A stretch of 64,000 nucleotides of DNA from Deltaproteobacteria bacterium (GTDB lineage Bacteria > Desulfobacterota > DSM-4660 > Desulfatiglandales > Desulfatiglandaceae), in the NCBI GenBank assembly GCA_021737785.1, contig JAIPDI010000019.1, positions 29,997 to 93,996 on the forward strand. Direction: 5' to 3'. The notes beneath the pieces were generated by a model, which saw nothing but the letters and a program-made list of their open reading frames with translations, searched no databases and was not told the DNA's origin. The number at the start of each line of letters is the position of its first letter. Position 1 is the stretch's first letter. Shown here piece by piece: positions 36,871-47,189 of this stretch. A program made the translations under genes and the position numbers.

Positions 36871-36975
36871 TAGACTCTTTGTCTGTAACTTTTCTGCAAC
36901 GTGCGAAGAAGTTTGCCCGTGGGGGTCCATAGGAAACCTGTTTGGTTGCGGCAGTCAGGCCGCCTTAGGCATTTA
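36871..36975 (+). repeat. Dispersed hairpin repeat, copy B2 (tandem)
   Basis: Directly follows B1. It shares GACTCTTTG, CAACGTGCGAAGAAGTTTG and TTTGGTTGCGGCAGTCAGG followed by CCGCCTTAGGC, but its middle part is divergent. The hairpin GCGGC (36948-36952) / GCCGC (36959-36963) with loop AGTCAG is perfect. Together the three copies keep the stem while changing its bases. Confidence 0.75.
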
Positions 36976-37057
36976 AGAATTCAGGGATTCAAGAATTGAG
37001 CGATTAAGAAGGATTATTCATGCAATTTCTTGATTCCTCAATTCCATAATTCTTATA
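36976..37057. repeat. AT-rich imperfect inverted repeats
   Basis: AAGAATTCAGGGATTCAAG/GAATTGAG on the left and CTTGATTCC/CTCAATTCCATAATTCTT on the right form an imperfect palindrome between the B2 repeat and the lipoprotein gene end. The words resemble the GGAATGATGGAATC tract at 59085-59220. No gene. Confidence 0.5.
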
Positions 37058-37987
37058 TCATGGTATAAACCTGACGAACTGCTTGGGTTCAAAAGGACCT
37101 CCGGAAACAGGCTCGGCCAGGGCGTGGGATTCCATTACGGAGTTGACCTTGATCACGCCGATTTTTTCTCCAAAAAGATAAATCGGTCGTCCGCTGCCGG
37201 AAGGGACAGATTTCCCCTGGGCGAAGACCTCGAACAATTTTCCCGGTTCAAGCCCCACTTCCTTTCCCGCATTGATCATGATAGCGTTATTCTCCACTGC
37301 CAGGACGTTTCCTGTCCAGGGTTGCTGGTGCAGCTCTCTGATCACTATTTCAGCCAATTCTTGTATCATCTCAGGGTACGATTTTGTTGACACCTCATTG
37401 ATGAAGGCCTTTTCATCCAGATCCTCTGCCTCATCCAGGGCCACGGGAAACTCCTCCAATTCCACATGGGTCAACAGGAGGGTCTTGCTTGCAGTGTCGA
37501 TGATGTTGACGGCCATGGAAATCCCATAAAACTTCCGCCACTTGTCAAAGGGCCATATCCCGGTCTTCCGAATGCTGATCTCTACCGGATTCAATACCCC
37601 GATGATAAGATCGTTCATTCCCAGACTCTGGGCGAAATCCACTAGACTTGAATGAGTGACCACTCCGAATTGGGGGGATTCCATGGCCAGGGATGAAAAC
37701 ATGCCGTCCGGGGGCTCATTGACCAGGAGGTGGGGAGATGCCTTCAATAAATCATAGAACCGCCGGCTGTACTGGCCCGTTATCTGGGGTCCAAGATCTG
37801 CCTGGTCCACAAGGGGAAAGACCATGACACGCTGTTTAAGATTGGGTTGCTCCGGCAGAATCTTTCTGGCCCAGGATTCGGGAAGGACCTTCCGTGTCAG
37901 GGATGCCGTAGTACTGCAGCCCGAAACAGCAATGAAAAGAGGCACAAAGATCAATAAAAGTAATTGTGAAAACCGTCTGATCCGCAC
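37058..37987 (-). CDS. Putative lipoprotein with C-terminal FlgT/CsgG-like domain
   Basis: About 309 residues from GTG 37987, chosen because AGGAGG lies 6 bases upstream. An N-terminal signal (QLLLLIFVPLFIAVSGC) ends in a lipobox, cysteine near residue 24. The body has a TolB/CsgG-like region (RVMVFPLVDQADLGPQITG, then LGMNDLIIGVL). The C-terminus (AVENNAIMINAGKEVGLEPG, LFEVFAQGK) resembles the FlgT/FlgO C-terminal beta domain. Probably an outer-membrane lipoprotein facing the periplasm. No flagellar or curli genes are nearby, so I assign no function. Confidence 0.7.
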   Translation of the reverse strand: MRIRRFSQLLLLIFVPLFIAVSGCSTTASLTRKVLPESWARKILPEQPNLKQRVMVFPLVDQADLGPQITGQYSRRFYDLLKASPHLLVNEPPDGMFSSLAMESPQFGVVTHSSLVDFAQSLGMNDLIIGVLNPVEISIRKTGIWPFDKWRKFYGISMAVNIIDTASKTLLLTHVELEEFPVALDEAEDLDEKAFINEVSTKSYPEMIQELAEIVIRELHQQPWTGNVLAVENNAIMINAGKEVGLEPGKLFEVFAQGKSVPSGSGRPIYLFGEKIGVIKVNSVMESHALAEPVSGGPFEPKQFVRFIP

Positions 37988-37997
37988 GTATTTCCTC

Positions 37998-38276
37998 CTA
38001 AAAAACAATGTCAAAAGAGTCAAACTCGCCCTGCCAGGTCTCCTGCTCCTTGGAAATGCCGGTCACTCTGGCGGCAGGGGGACCTTTCCGGCACCAGGAA
38101 ACCAGTCTGTTGACATCTTGTTCAGGCCCTTCGATCAGGACCTCCACGGCCCCGTCCGGCCGGTTTTTTACCCATCCGGTCAGCCCCAGTGATGCAGCCT
38201 CCCGCCGGGTGGACTCCCTGAACCACACGCCTTGAACCCGGCCTTCAATGATGAGGCGCATCCTGGTGTTATTCAT
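37998..38276 (-). CDS. acyP: Acylphosphatase
   Basis: 92 residues, normal family length. The active-site loop is EGRVQGVWFRESTRREA (catalytic Arg in FRES, phosphate loop GRVQGV) and the catalytic Asn is in GWVKNRPDGAVEV. It hydrolyses acyl phosphates. ATG 38276 is chosen because AGGAG lies 8 bases before it; a GTG at 38282 is too close. It precedes the lipoprotein gene by 10 bases and is probably cotranscribed with it. Confidence 0.92.
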   Translation of the reverse strand: MNNTRMRLIIEGRVQGVWFRESTRREAASLGLTGWVKNRPDGAVEVLIEGPEQDVNRLVSWCRKGPPAARVTGISKEQETWQGEFDSFDIVF

Positions 38277-38362
38277 CGTCACATCTCCTGGGACAATGCC
38301 TCGCGCAACAGCGCCAAGCCTTCAAGACTACAATTTTGATCGACAACACCAATAAACCCAAG

Positions 38363-38392
38363 TCTCACACAAAGGTACAAAGACACAAGGAA
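38363..38392. repeat. CACACAAAG...ACAAAGACACAAGG word repeat, third locus
   Basis: TCTCACACAAAGGTACAAAG followed by ACACAAGG in the 190-bp gap between ligA and acylphosphatase. It is related to the copies at 2151-2240 and 28053-28095. Nothing else is recognisable in this gap. Confidence 0.65.
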
Positions 38393-38468
38393 ATTATCTA
38401 AACGGATGTTTCTGTTTACAATAAATCTCTCGTGCAGTTTCTTAATTCCCGAACCCCTTGACTCCCGG

Positions 38469-41275
<2,807 letters not shown>

Positions 41276-41490
41276 GAATGGCGAATCGCCTTTGATCCCG
41301 AAAAATGAGCATCGTGCCGCAGGCGCGGATGTACCGCCTGAATATTAGAAGGAATCCTCCACATTGGCAACCCTTAAATGACGCATCACCGAGGAAAAGG
41401 GCTGGATCATGCTGCCTCGGCGAGGGGTACATCTTGGATAGCTTTCACACAAGAGAAAGAGGCCGCCCAAGTGTGGACACTGAACAATAG

Positions 41491-41635
41491 GATACCGGGA
41501 TGCCGGAATCCCGGGAAGCCGGTCTATTCGGAACCGCTGACAATGGATTTCTGATGCTCGGATTTTGCTGCCCAAGGGAATGGATGGCACATCCTTCAGG
41601 ATGGCGGGATTCCGGGCAGCCGGGATCCGGTTTCA
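41491..41635. repeat. GC-rich palindromic element upstream of ffh
   Basis: CCGGGAT (41495-41501) and ATCCCGG (41508-41514) make a 7-bp hairpin. A roughly inverted copy of the whole block (CCGGAATCCCGGGAAGCC-like) stands at 41604-41632 (GGCGGGATTCCGGGCAGCC then GGGATCC). The two ends thus form a long imperfect inverted repeat of about 145 bp. A further small hairpin CATCC-TTCA-GGATG lies inside. The rest of 41276-41789 shows no gene; I see no RNA gene in it. Confidence 0.5.
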
Positions 41636-41729
41636 GGCGGCATGCGAACATTTTAGTGGCAAAATTGTTAAAATGTGTTAATAGTTTAACAGTAGCTGGC
41701 AAAGAGCCCGATAATGTCTATGATTTTTG

Positions 41730-41759
41730 TTGACATAAATAAATGAATTGACATAAACT
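41730..41759 (+). promoter_or_regulatory. Candidate ffh promoter with duplicated TTGACATAAA
   Basis: TTGACATAAA occurs at 41730-41739 and again at 41748-41757, 18 bases apart. The first TTGACA with TAAACT (41754-41759) at 18-base spacing resembles a sigma-70 promoter. A small palindrome GTTAA-TAGT-TTAAC stands about 45 bases upstream. It precedes the ffh ATG by 30 bases. Confidence 0.45.
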
Positions 41760-41789
41760 AACCGATTACAAAATCAAGAGCGTAACTCC

Positions 41790-43115
41790 ATGTTTGACAG
41801 CTTATCAGAAAAACTGAATCGCACCCTCAAAAAGTTGACCGGTCGCGGAAGATTGACCGAGGCCAACATTCAGGATGCCATGAAAGAGGTGCGTTTAGCC
41901 CTTCTGGAAGCGGATGTCAACTATAAGGTGGTCAAGAACCTGATTTCGGACATCCGGGAACGGGCAATCGGACAGGACGTTCTTGAAAGCCTGACCCCCG
42001 GGCAGCAGATTGTAAAGATTGTCAATGAAGAGCTGGCCCGATTAATGGGTGAGGCCCGGACAGGGCTTGAATTGGTGGGACGGACCCCCCATGTACTGAT
42101 GCTGGTGGGACTCCAAGGATCGGGAAAGACCACCACAGCCGCCAAACTGGCCCGGCATCTGCGAAAACAGGGAAGACATCCGTATCTGGTCCCTGCAGAT
42201 ATCTACAGGCCGGCCGCTGTGGATCAGCTCAAAAAGCTGGGGGTGCAGATCGATGTCCCGGTCTACCCCACTGAAGCAGGACAGCGTCCTGACAGCATAT
42301 GCATAGATGCACTGGCCGGGGCCGGGAGGGAAGGGGCGGATGTACTGATTATCGATACCGCCGGTCGCCTCCATATCGATGAAACCCTCATGGCCGAACT
42401 GGAGACGATCAAGTCTAAAATGCATCCGACCGAGATCCTCTTGGTCGCTGATGCCATGACCGGGCAGGACGCGGTCACCGTGGCAAAGGAGTTTAATGCG
42501 CGGCTTGATATCTCCGGCGTGATCCTCTCCAAGATGGAAGGGGATGCAAGGGGCGGCGCCGCCCTTTCCATAAAAGCGATTACCGGCAAGCCCATTAAAT
42601 TTGTGGGCGTGGGGGAGAAGGTCGATGCGCTGGAACCGTTTCATCCGGACAGGATGGCCTCACAGATCCTGGGAATGGGAGACATGCTGTCTCTCATCGA
42701 GAAGGCCCAGGAGGAATTCGATGAAAAAGAGGCCAAGAAGCTGGAAAGAAAGCTTAAACGAAGCGAATTCGATCTTGAGGATTTCCGCTCACAGTTGAAA
42801 CAGATGAAAAAGCTCGGCTCGCTCGATGATATCCTGGGGATGATCCCGGGAATGGGCAAATTGAAGAAACTCGGAAATCTAAAACCGGATGAAAAAGAAT
42901 TGGTCAAAGTGGAGGCGATTATCGACTCCATGACCGCGGAGGAGCGACGGCGGCATAAAATTATTAATGGAAGCAGGAGACGAAGAATTGCCAGAGGGAG
43001 CGGGACAACCGTTCAGGACGTGAATCGTCTATTAAAAAACTTTTTGCAGACAAAGAAGATGATGGAACGCTTTACCAAAAAGGGTGGCTTGGAAATCCCA
43101 TCTTTTTTCGGCTGA
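41790..43115 (+). CDS. ffh: Signal recognition particle protein Ffh (SRP54)
   Basis: 441 residues. N domain (MFDSLSEKLNRTLKKLTG...), G domain with P-loop GLQGSGKTTTAAKLA, DTAGRLHIDE, and SKMEGDARGGAALS, then a methionine-rich M domain with the RNA-binding SRRRRIARGSGTTVQDVN. GTPase that binds signal sequences and 4.5S RNA for membrane targeting. The gene for the RNA is not seen nearby. First gene of the rpsP-trmD block, preceded by a duplicated TTGACATAAA. Confidence 0.97.
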   Translation: MFDSLSEKLNRTLKKLTGRGRLTEANIQDAMKEVRLALLEADVNYKVVKNLISDIRERAIGQDVLESLTPGQQIVKIVNEELARLMGEARTGLELVGRTPHVLMLVGLQGSGKTTTAAKLARHLRKQGRHPYLVPADIYRPAAVDQLKKLGVQIDVPVYPTEAGQRPDSICIDALAGAGREGADVLIIDTAGRLHIDETLMAELETIKSKMHPTEILLVADAMTGQDAVTVAKEFNARLDISGVILSKMEGDARGGAALSIKAITGKPIKFVGVGEKVDALEPFHPDRMASQILGMGDMLSLIEKAQEEFDEKEAKKLERKLKRSEFDLEDFRSQLKQMKKLGSLDDILGMIPGMGKLKKLGNLKPDEKELVKVEAIIDSMTAEERRRHKIINGSRRRRIARGSGTTVQDVNRLLKNFLQTKKMMERFTKKGGLEIPSFFG

Positions 43116-43133
43116 AGATTGGGCATTTAATCA

Positions 43134-43160
43134 GGTCCCGGTTTTGATCTTGCCGGGACC
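43134..43160. other. Perfect 8-bp inverted repeat between ffh and rpsP
   Basis: GGTCCCGG (43134-43141) and CCGGGACC (43153-43160) with an 11-base T-rich loop. No T-run follows, so it is not a classic terminator. It may be an attenuator, an RNase processing site, or an RNA-binding element in front of the rpsP ribosome binding site (GGGGGTGATAAGGG). Confidence 0.6.
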
Positions 43161-43187
43161 AGTGAAACGAGGGGGTGATAAGGGCAA

Positions 43188-43451
43188 ATGGCAGTTAGAA
43201 TTCGAATGACACGGATGGGTGCGAAAAAGAAGCCGTTTTACCGTCTGGTGGCGGCCGATTCACAAGCACGGCGGGATGGAAGATTTTTAGAGATACTGGG
43301 TTATTATGATCCCACGAAGGATCCTGCGGTAGTGAAGATCCACGAAGAGAAGGTAAACTACTGGCTTGGACAAGGGGCGCGCGTCTCGGAATCGGCCAAG
43401 GCCATCCTGAAGAAGGAAGGCATGATGCAATCCCATTCAGCGTCAAATTGA
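43188..43451 (+). CDS. rpsP: 30S ribosomal protein S16
   Basis: 87 residues, start [21 protein letters not shown] with the conserved [14 protein letters not shown]. Small-subunit assembly protein. Located in the usual rpsP-khpA-rimM-trmD-rplS order. Confidence 0.97.
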   Translation: MAVRIRMTRMGAKKKPFYRLVAADSQARRDGRFLEILGYYDPTKDPAVVKIHEEKVNYWLGQGARVSESAKAILKKEGMMQSHSASN

Positions 43452-43488
43452 GGTGACGTTTCTGCCTGATCAGATGGGAGGTGAATCG

Positions 43489-43719
43489 ATGAAGGAGTTG
43501 ATTTCATATATTGCGAAAGCGCTCGTGGATAAACCGGAAGAAGTGGCCGTTACGGAAATAGAGGGAGAACAGACGTCCGTTATTGAGCTGAAAGTAGCCA
43601 AGGATGATCTCGGAAAAGTCATCGGCAAGCAGGGCCGCACGGCACGCGCCATGCGGACGATTCTCAGCGCAGCCTCCACAAAGATTAAGAAACGATCGGT
43701 TCTGGAGATAATAGAATAG
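43489..43719 (+). CDS. khpA: KH-domain RNA-binding protein KhpA
   Basis: 76 residues, one KH domain with the GxxG loop in [15 protein letters not shown] small RNA-binding protein (formerly YlqC) that lies between rpsP and rimM in many bacteria. GGGAGG lies 6-11 bases before ATG 43489. Confidence 0.94.
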   Translation: MKELISYIAKALVDKPEEVAVTEIEGEQTSVIELKVAKDDLGKVIGKQGRTARAMRTILSAASTKIKKRSVLEIIE

Positions 43720-43721
43720 CG

Positions 43722-44255
43722 TTGGTATCCGGGGTGGCCGGAAATTTGCTCCTGATAGGGAAGGTCCTTAGACCGCATGGGCTGGAAGGGCTCCTCCGTG
43801 TCCGGTCCTTTGCTCGGTCTGAGGCATCGTTTAGACAGACCTCGGAAGTTCTTGTAAGACCTGCCGGCGGAGAGATCCATGCGTGCAAGGTGGTGTCTGC
43901 AAATCCTCACAAGAATATTGTCTTAATGAAATTGGAGGGAGTGAACTCATTAGAAGAGGCGGAGAAGTTGAGAGAAGCGGAAGTCCTGATCCCAACTGAA
44001 ACCATTCCCCGCGAGGAAGGGGAATATTTCTGGCATGAACTGATCGGCCTTAAGGTCTTTCAAAACACGGGGGAGTATATCGGCGACATCTCCCGAATTA
44101 TACCCGCAGGGGGCGGTGAAATTTATGTGGTGGGGCGAGGCAAGAAAGAGATCTTTGTCCCGGCCACATACGAGGTGGTCAAAGAGATCAACCTCGAAAA
44201 GGGAACAATGACCATTTCGCCCATGGAGGGGTTGTTAAACCTGAATGACTTTTAG
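43722..44255 (+). CDS. rimM: Ribosome maturation factor RimM
   Basis: 177 residues. N-terminal RimM domain (IGKVLRPHGLEGLLRVRSF) and a C-terminal PRC barrel (YFWHELIGLKVF, VVGRGKKEIFVPATYEVVKEI). It helps 30S head assembly. The start is taken as TTG 43722, two bases after the khpA stop; GTG 43734 is possible. It overlaps trmD by 11 bases. Confidence 0.95.
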   Translation: MVSGVAGNLLLIGKVLRPHGLEGLLRVRSFARSEASFRQTSEVLVRPAGGEIHACKVVSANPHKNIVLMKLEGVNSLEEAEKLREAEVLIPTETIPREEGEYFWHELIGLKVFQNTGEYIGDISRIIPAGGGEIYVVGRGKKEIFVPATYEVVKEINLEKGTMTISPMEGLLNLNDF

Positions 44256-44964
44256 CGTTCTTACCCTCTTTCCTGAAATGATCGAGGCCTATCTGAGACA
44301 GGGTGTTTTGGGCCATGCGGTGAGCAGGGGATTGGTGGGTGTCACGCTGGTCAATATCCGCGACTTTGCGAGAGGAACCCACAAAATCACAGATGACCGT
44401 CCATATGGCGGGGGCGACGGTATGATCATGAAACCGGGGCCTATCTCCCGCGCCCTGGGGTCGATTGACAGGGTTAACGGAATAAGTCGGGTGATCCTCC
44501 TCAGTCCTCAGGGAAAGCGGTTCGACCAGTCGATGGCATGGGAGATGTCCCGATGGGACCAACTTATCCTGATCTGCGGCCGCTATGAAGGGGTCGATGA
44601 GAGGATCCTGTCGACCCATATCGATTTGGAACTCTCGGTGGGCGATTATATCCTGACGGGAGGGGAACTGGGGGCCATGGTGGTCATTGATGCGGTGGCC
44701 CGACTCATCCCGGGGGTTCTGGGGGGTGAAAGATCCAGTGTCGAGGATTCTTTTGAAGACGGCCTTTTGAAATACCCTCAATACACCCGGCCCAGGACGT
44801 TCCAGGGAAGTGACGTACCGGACGTCCTCCTATCCGGGGATCACGAAAAAATCAGGGTGTGGCGCAGGAAGGAATCCCTCAGACGGACCGTAGAAAGACG
44901 ACCTGACCTCCTGAAACAGGCCAACCTGACGGCAGAGGACAGAGCGTTTCTGGCGGAACTATAG
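44245..44964 (+). CDS. trmD: tRNA (guanine-37 N1) methyltransferase TrmD
   Basis: 239 residues, SPOUT knot methyltransferase. Motifs: FSVLTLFPEMIEAYL, DDRPYGGGDGMIMKP, LLSPQGKRFDQ, CGRYEGVDER and the knot loop SVGDYILTGGELGAMV. Prevents frameshifting by methylating G37. Overlaps rimM and is followed by a second SPOUT-type gene. Confidence 0.97.
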   Translation: MTFSVLTLFPEMIEAYLRQGVLGHAVSRGLVGVTLVNIRDFARGTHKITDDRPYGGGDGMIMKPGPISRALGSIDRVNGISRVILLSPQGKRFDQSMAWEMSRWDQLILICGRYEGVDERILSTHIDLELSVGDYILTGGELGAMVVIDAVARLIPGVLGGERSSVEDSFEDGLLKYPQYTRPRTFQGSDVPDVLLSGDHEKIRVWRRKESLRRTVERRPDLLKQANLTAEDRAFLAEL

Positions 44965-44973
44965 GGGGCGTGG

Positions 44974-45525
44974 GTGCGTCTCTACATCGGACTGGTTCAT
45001 TTTCCTGTTTACAACAAGAACCATGAGAAGATCGTGTCTGCCATCACCACCCTGGATATTCATGATATGGCCAGGTTGGCCACGACATATGATGTCAGTA
45101 GATTTTTTATTGTTACCCCGCTTGATGATCAGCAGGAATTTGCGAGGCGGGTTCTACGGCATTGGCTCGAAGGGTATGGCGGCCGGTACAACCGGCACCG
45201 GAAAGAGGCGCTTGAATGCGTTTCCGTTGTGGGAACCCTGGAGCAGGCAATCGCCCGAATCCATGAAATGGAGGGAGAGGCTCCCTTAACCATCGCCACT
45301 GATGCAGCAAACCCGAAAGAGCGGTCCATATCCTGTACAGAGGCGAGGGAGGCCATTTGGAATAATGAGGTGGTAGCCCTGTTATTCGGGACGGCATGGG
45401 GCCTTCATGAAGAGGCGATAAGGCAGGCGGACCGGGTGCTGGTCCCTATCCTGGGGAAAAAAGGCTACAATCATCTCTCCGTCAGGACCGCGGCAGCCAT
45501 TATACTGGACCGGTTGGCGGGATAG
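44974..45525 (+). CDS. Predicted SPOUT-like RNA methyltransferase
   Basis: 183 residues, start GTG 44974. Contains YIGLVHFPVYNKN, DVSRFFIVTPLDDQQEFARR, ATDAANPKERSISCTEAREAI and LLFGTAWGLHEE, matching the RNA-methyltransferase family that follows trmD in many Desulfobacterota and Firmicutes. The substrate is unknown to me; rRNA or tRNA is likely from the neighbours. Confidence 0.8.
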   Translation: MRLYIGLVHFPVYNKNHEKIVSAITTLDIHDMARLATTYDVSRFFIVTPLDDQQEFARRVLRHWLEGYGGRYNRHRKEALECVSVVGTLEQAIARIHEMEGEAPLTIATDAANPKERSISCTEAREAIWNNEVVALLFGTAWGLHEEAIRQADRVLVPILGKKGYNHLSVRTAAAIILDRLAG

Positions 45526-45609
45526 AAGAAGCTTTGAATACGGGCAGGACGCAGGAGGTCCGGACTGACGCGTTGCTGCTTCGATATATGACAAGAAGAG
45601 GAGAAAAAC

Positions 45610-45954
45610 ATGAATATCATGGAAGCGCTTGAAAAGGAACAGATGCGTGTCGATATTCCCGATTTCAGGCCGGGGGACACGGTTCGGGTACACGCCAGGA
45701 TAAAAGAGGGCGAGAAAGAACGAATCCAGATGTTTCAGGGGGTTGTTATTCGTAAGCGGAAGGGGACTACCGGCGCCACCTTTACCGTCAGGAAGGTCTC
45801 CTACAATATCGGTGTCGAACGGATCTTTCCGCTGCATTCCCCGGTGATAGATAAAATCGAGATCGTCACAAGGGGCAAGGTCCGGAGGGGACGCCTTTAC
45901 TACCTGAGAAACCTGAGGGGAAAGGCGGCCAGGATCAAGGAGAAACGAACCTGA
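45610..45954 (+). CDS. rplS: 50S ribosomal protein L19
   Basis: 114 residues. [36 protein letters not shown] and the C-terminal [20 protein letters not shown] are characteristic. At the 30S-50S interface. AAGAAGAGGAG precedes the ATG. Confidence 0.97.
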   Translation: MNIMEALEKEQMRVDIPDFRPGDTVRVHARIKEGEKERIQMFQGVVIRKRKGTTGATFTVRKVSYNIGVERIFPLHSPVIDKIEIVTRGKVRRGRLYYLRNLRGKAARIKEKRT

Positions 45955-46014
45955 TGAAGCCGATGCGCGTCGGTTCAGGAAATCGGATGGCGCCGGTCCG
46001 CGAGACGGGTAGCC

Positions 46015-46722
46015 GTGGGTCCGCATGAAAATTTTCAGCTCTTCCCGGAGTGTGTCGACCCCTTGACCGGAACTCCCTTTTTTTATGAGGGGTTGGCGCG
46101 ACAGACCGGATACCGGCTGATCGCCGGGGTGGATGAAGCAGGTCGGGGTCCCCTGGCCGGTCCGGTGGTGGCCGCGGCAGTCATCTTTTCCGGAACTCCG
46201 GATCTGCAGGGAATCCGGGATTCAAAACAGATGACGGCAGGGAAGAGAGAAGAGGCATTCGCCGTCATCCAGCGGGAGGCCTTAACCACGGGCATCGGTG
46301 TTGTTCCTCGCTGGTATATTGACGAATTCAATATTCTGAGGGCCTCACTCGAGGCCATGTCGCGCGCTGTAAAGGCCCTTGACCCGCAACCGGAGATCCT
46401 TCTTGTTGACGGGATCCATCCAGTTCCCATTTCCATCACTCAGAGATGTCTTAAGAAGGGCGACCAGATCTGTACCAGCATCTCTGCTGCCTCAGTCCTT
46501 GCCAAGGTGTACCGGGACAGGATCATGCGGGCCTGTCATAAAATGTATCCCGTCTACGATTTTGATAAAAACAAGGGCTATGGAACCGCCCGACACCTTG
46601 CCGCACTGAAGGCGTATGGACCATGTCCATTTCACCGGTTGACCTTTAGACGAGTCGCGTGGGAATGGAAAACCACATTGAGTTCAAGACGGGCACAATT
46701 TTCATTTTTTGAGAATGTTTAG
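46015..46722 (+). CDS. rnhB: Ribonuclease HII
   Basis: 235 residues, start GTG 46015. The catalytic acidic residues lie in IAGVDEAGRGPLAGPV (Asp and Glu), LLVDG (Asp) and near KVYRDRIM (Asp), and the GYGTARHLAAL C-terminal motif is present. It removes ribonucleotides misincorporated in DNA and RNA primers. Confidence 0.95.
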   Translation: MGPHENFQLFPECVDPLTGTPFFYEGLARQTGYRLIAGVDEAGRGPLAGPVVAAAVIFSGTPDLQGIRDSKQMTAGKREEAFAVIQREALTTGIGVVPRWYIDEFNILRASLEAMSRAVKALDPQPEILLVDGIHPVPISITQRCLKKGDQICTSISAASVLAKVYRDRIMRACHKMYPVYDFDKNKGYGTARHLAALKAYGPCPFHRLTFRRVAWEWKTTLSSRRAQFSFFENV

Positions 46723-46739
46723 GCCCGGCTTGCCCCAGG

Positions 46740-47177
46740 TTGGATGCATCAGACTGTTTTGCGGTGAGAGCGCAGCAAGAGAGACGATCTACAGAAAGCA
46801 GGCGGGTTTTGACAAGGGAACGGCTCGAATTAGGCGCATTTGGAGAAGAATTGGCCCTCAGGAAGATAAAACGCCTGGGGTATCGATCCATTCTTCGAAA
46901 CTACCGGTGCCCCTTGGGGGAGGTGGACCTGATTGCACGGGATGGCGACACCCTGGTCTTCATTGAGATCAAAACCAGAAAGGGAAAGACCGTCGGCTAT
47001 GCCAAAGAGGCTGTTAATGAGAGGAAACGGAGGCAGCTCTCAAAGGTTGCCCTGGCCTATATGAAATCAATGAACTGTTGCGATATCAAGGCCAGATTCG
47101 ATGTGGTCGCCGTCAGCCTGGGACCAGGCGAACCTGAAATTGAAGTCATAAAAAACGCCTTCGATCTGGCCTATTAG
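46740..47177 (+). CDS. yraN: UPF0102 protein YraN
   Basis: 145 residues from TTG 46740, with an uncertain start because the conserved part begins around residue 29 (LGAFGEELALRKIKRLGY). The endonuclease-like core is intact: GEVDLIARDGDTLVFIEIKTRKG (Asp, and E-x-K). Function unknown; commonly next to rnhB and rsmI, as here. Confidence 0.88.
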   Translation: MDASDCFAVRAQQERRSTESRRVLTRERLELGAFGEELALRKIKRLGYRSILRNYRCPLGEVDLIARDGDTLVFIEIKTRKGKTVGYAKEAVNERKRRQLSKVALAYMKSMNCCDIKARFDVVAVSLGPGEPEIEVIKNAFDLAY

Positions 47178-47189
47178 GCAGGACCTGCA

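Noticed and set aside
41276..41789. A 4.5S (SRP) RNA gene upstream of ffh
   Set aside because: I could not find the conserved GGAA tetraloop helix; only palindromic repeats are visible.
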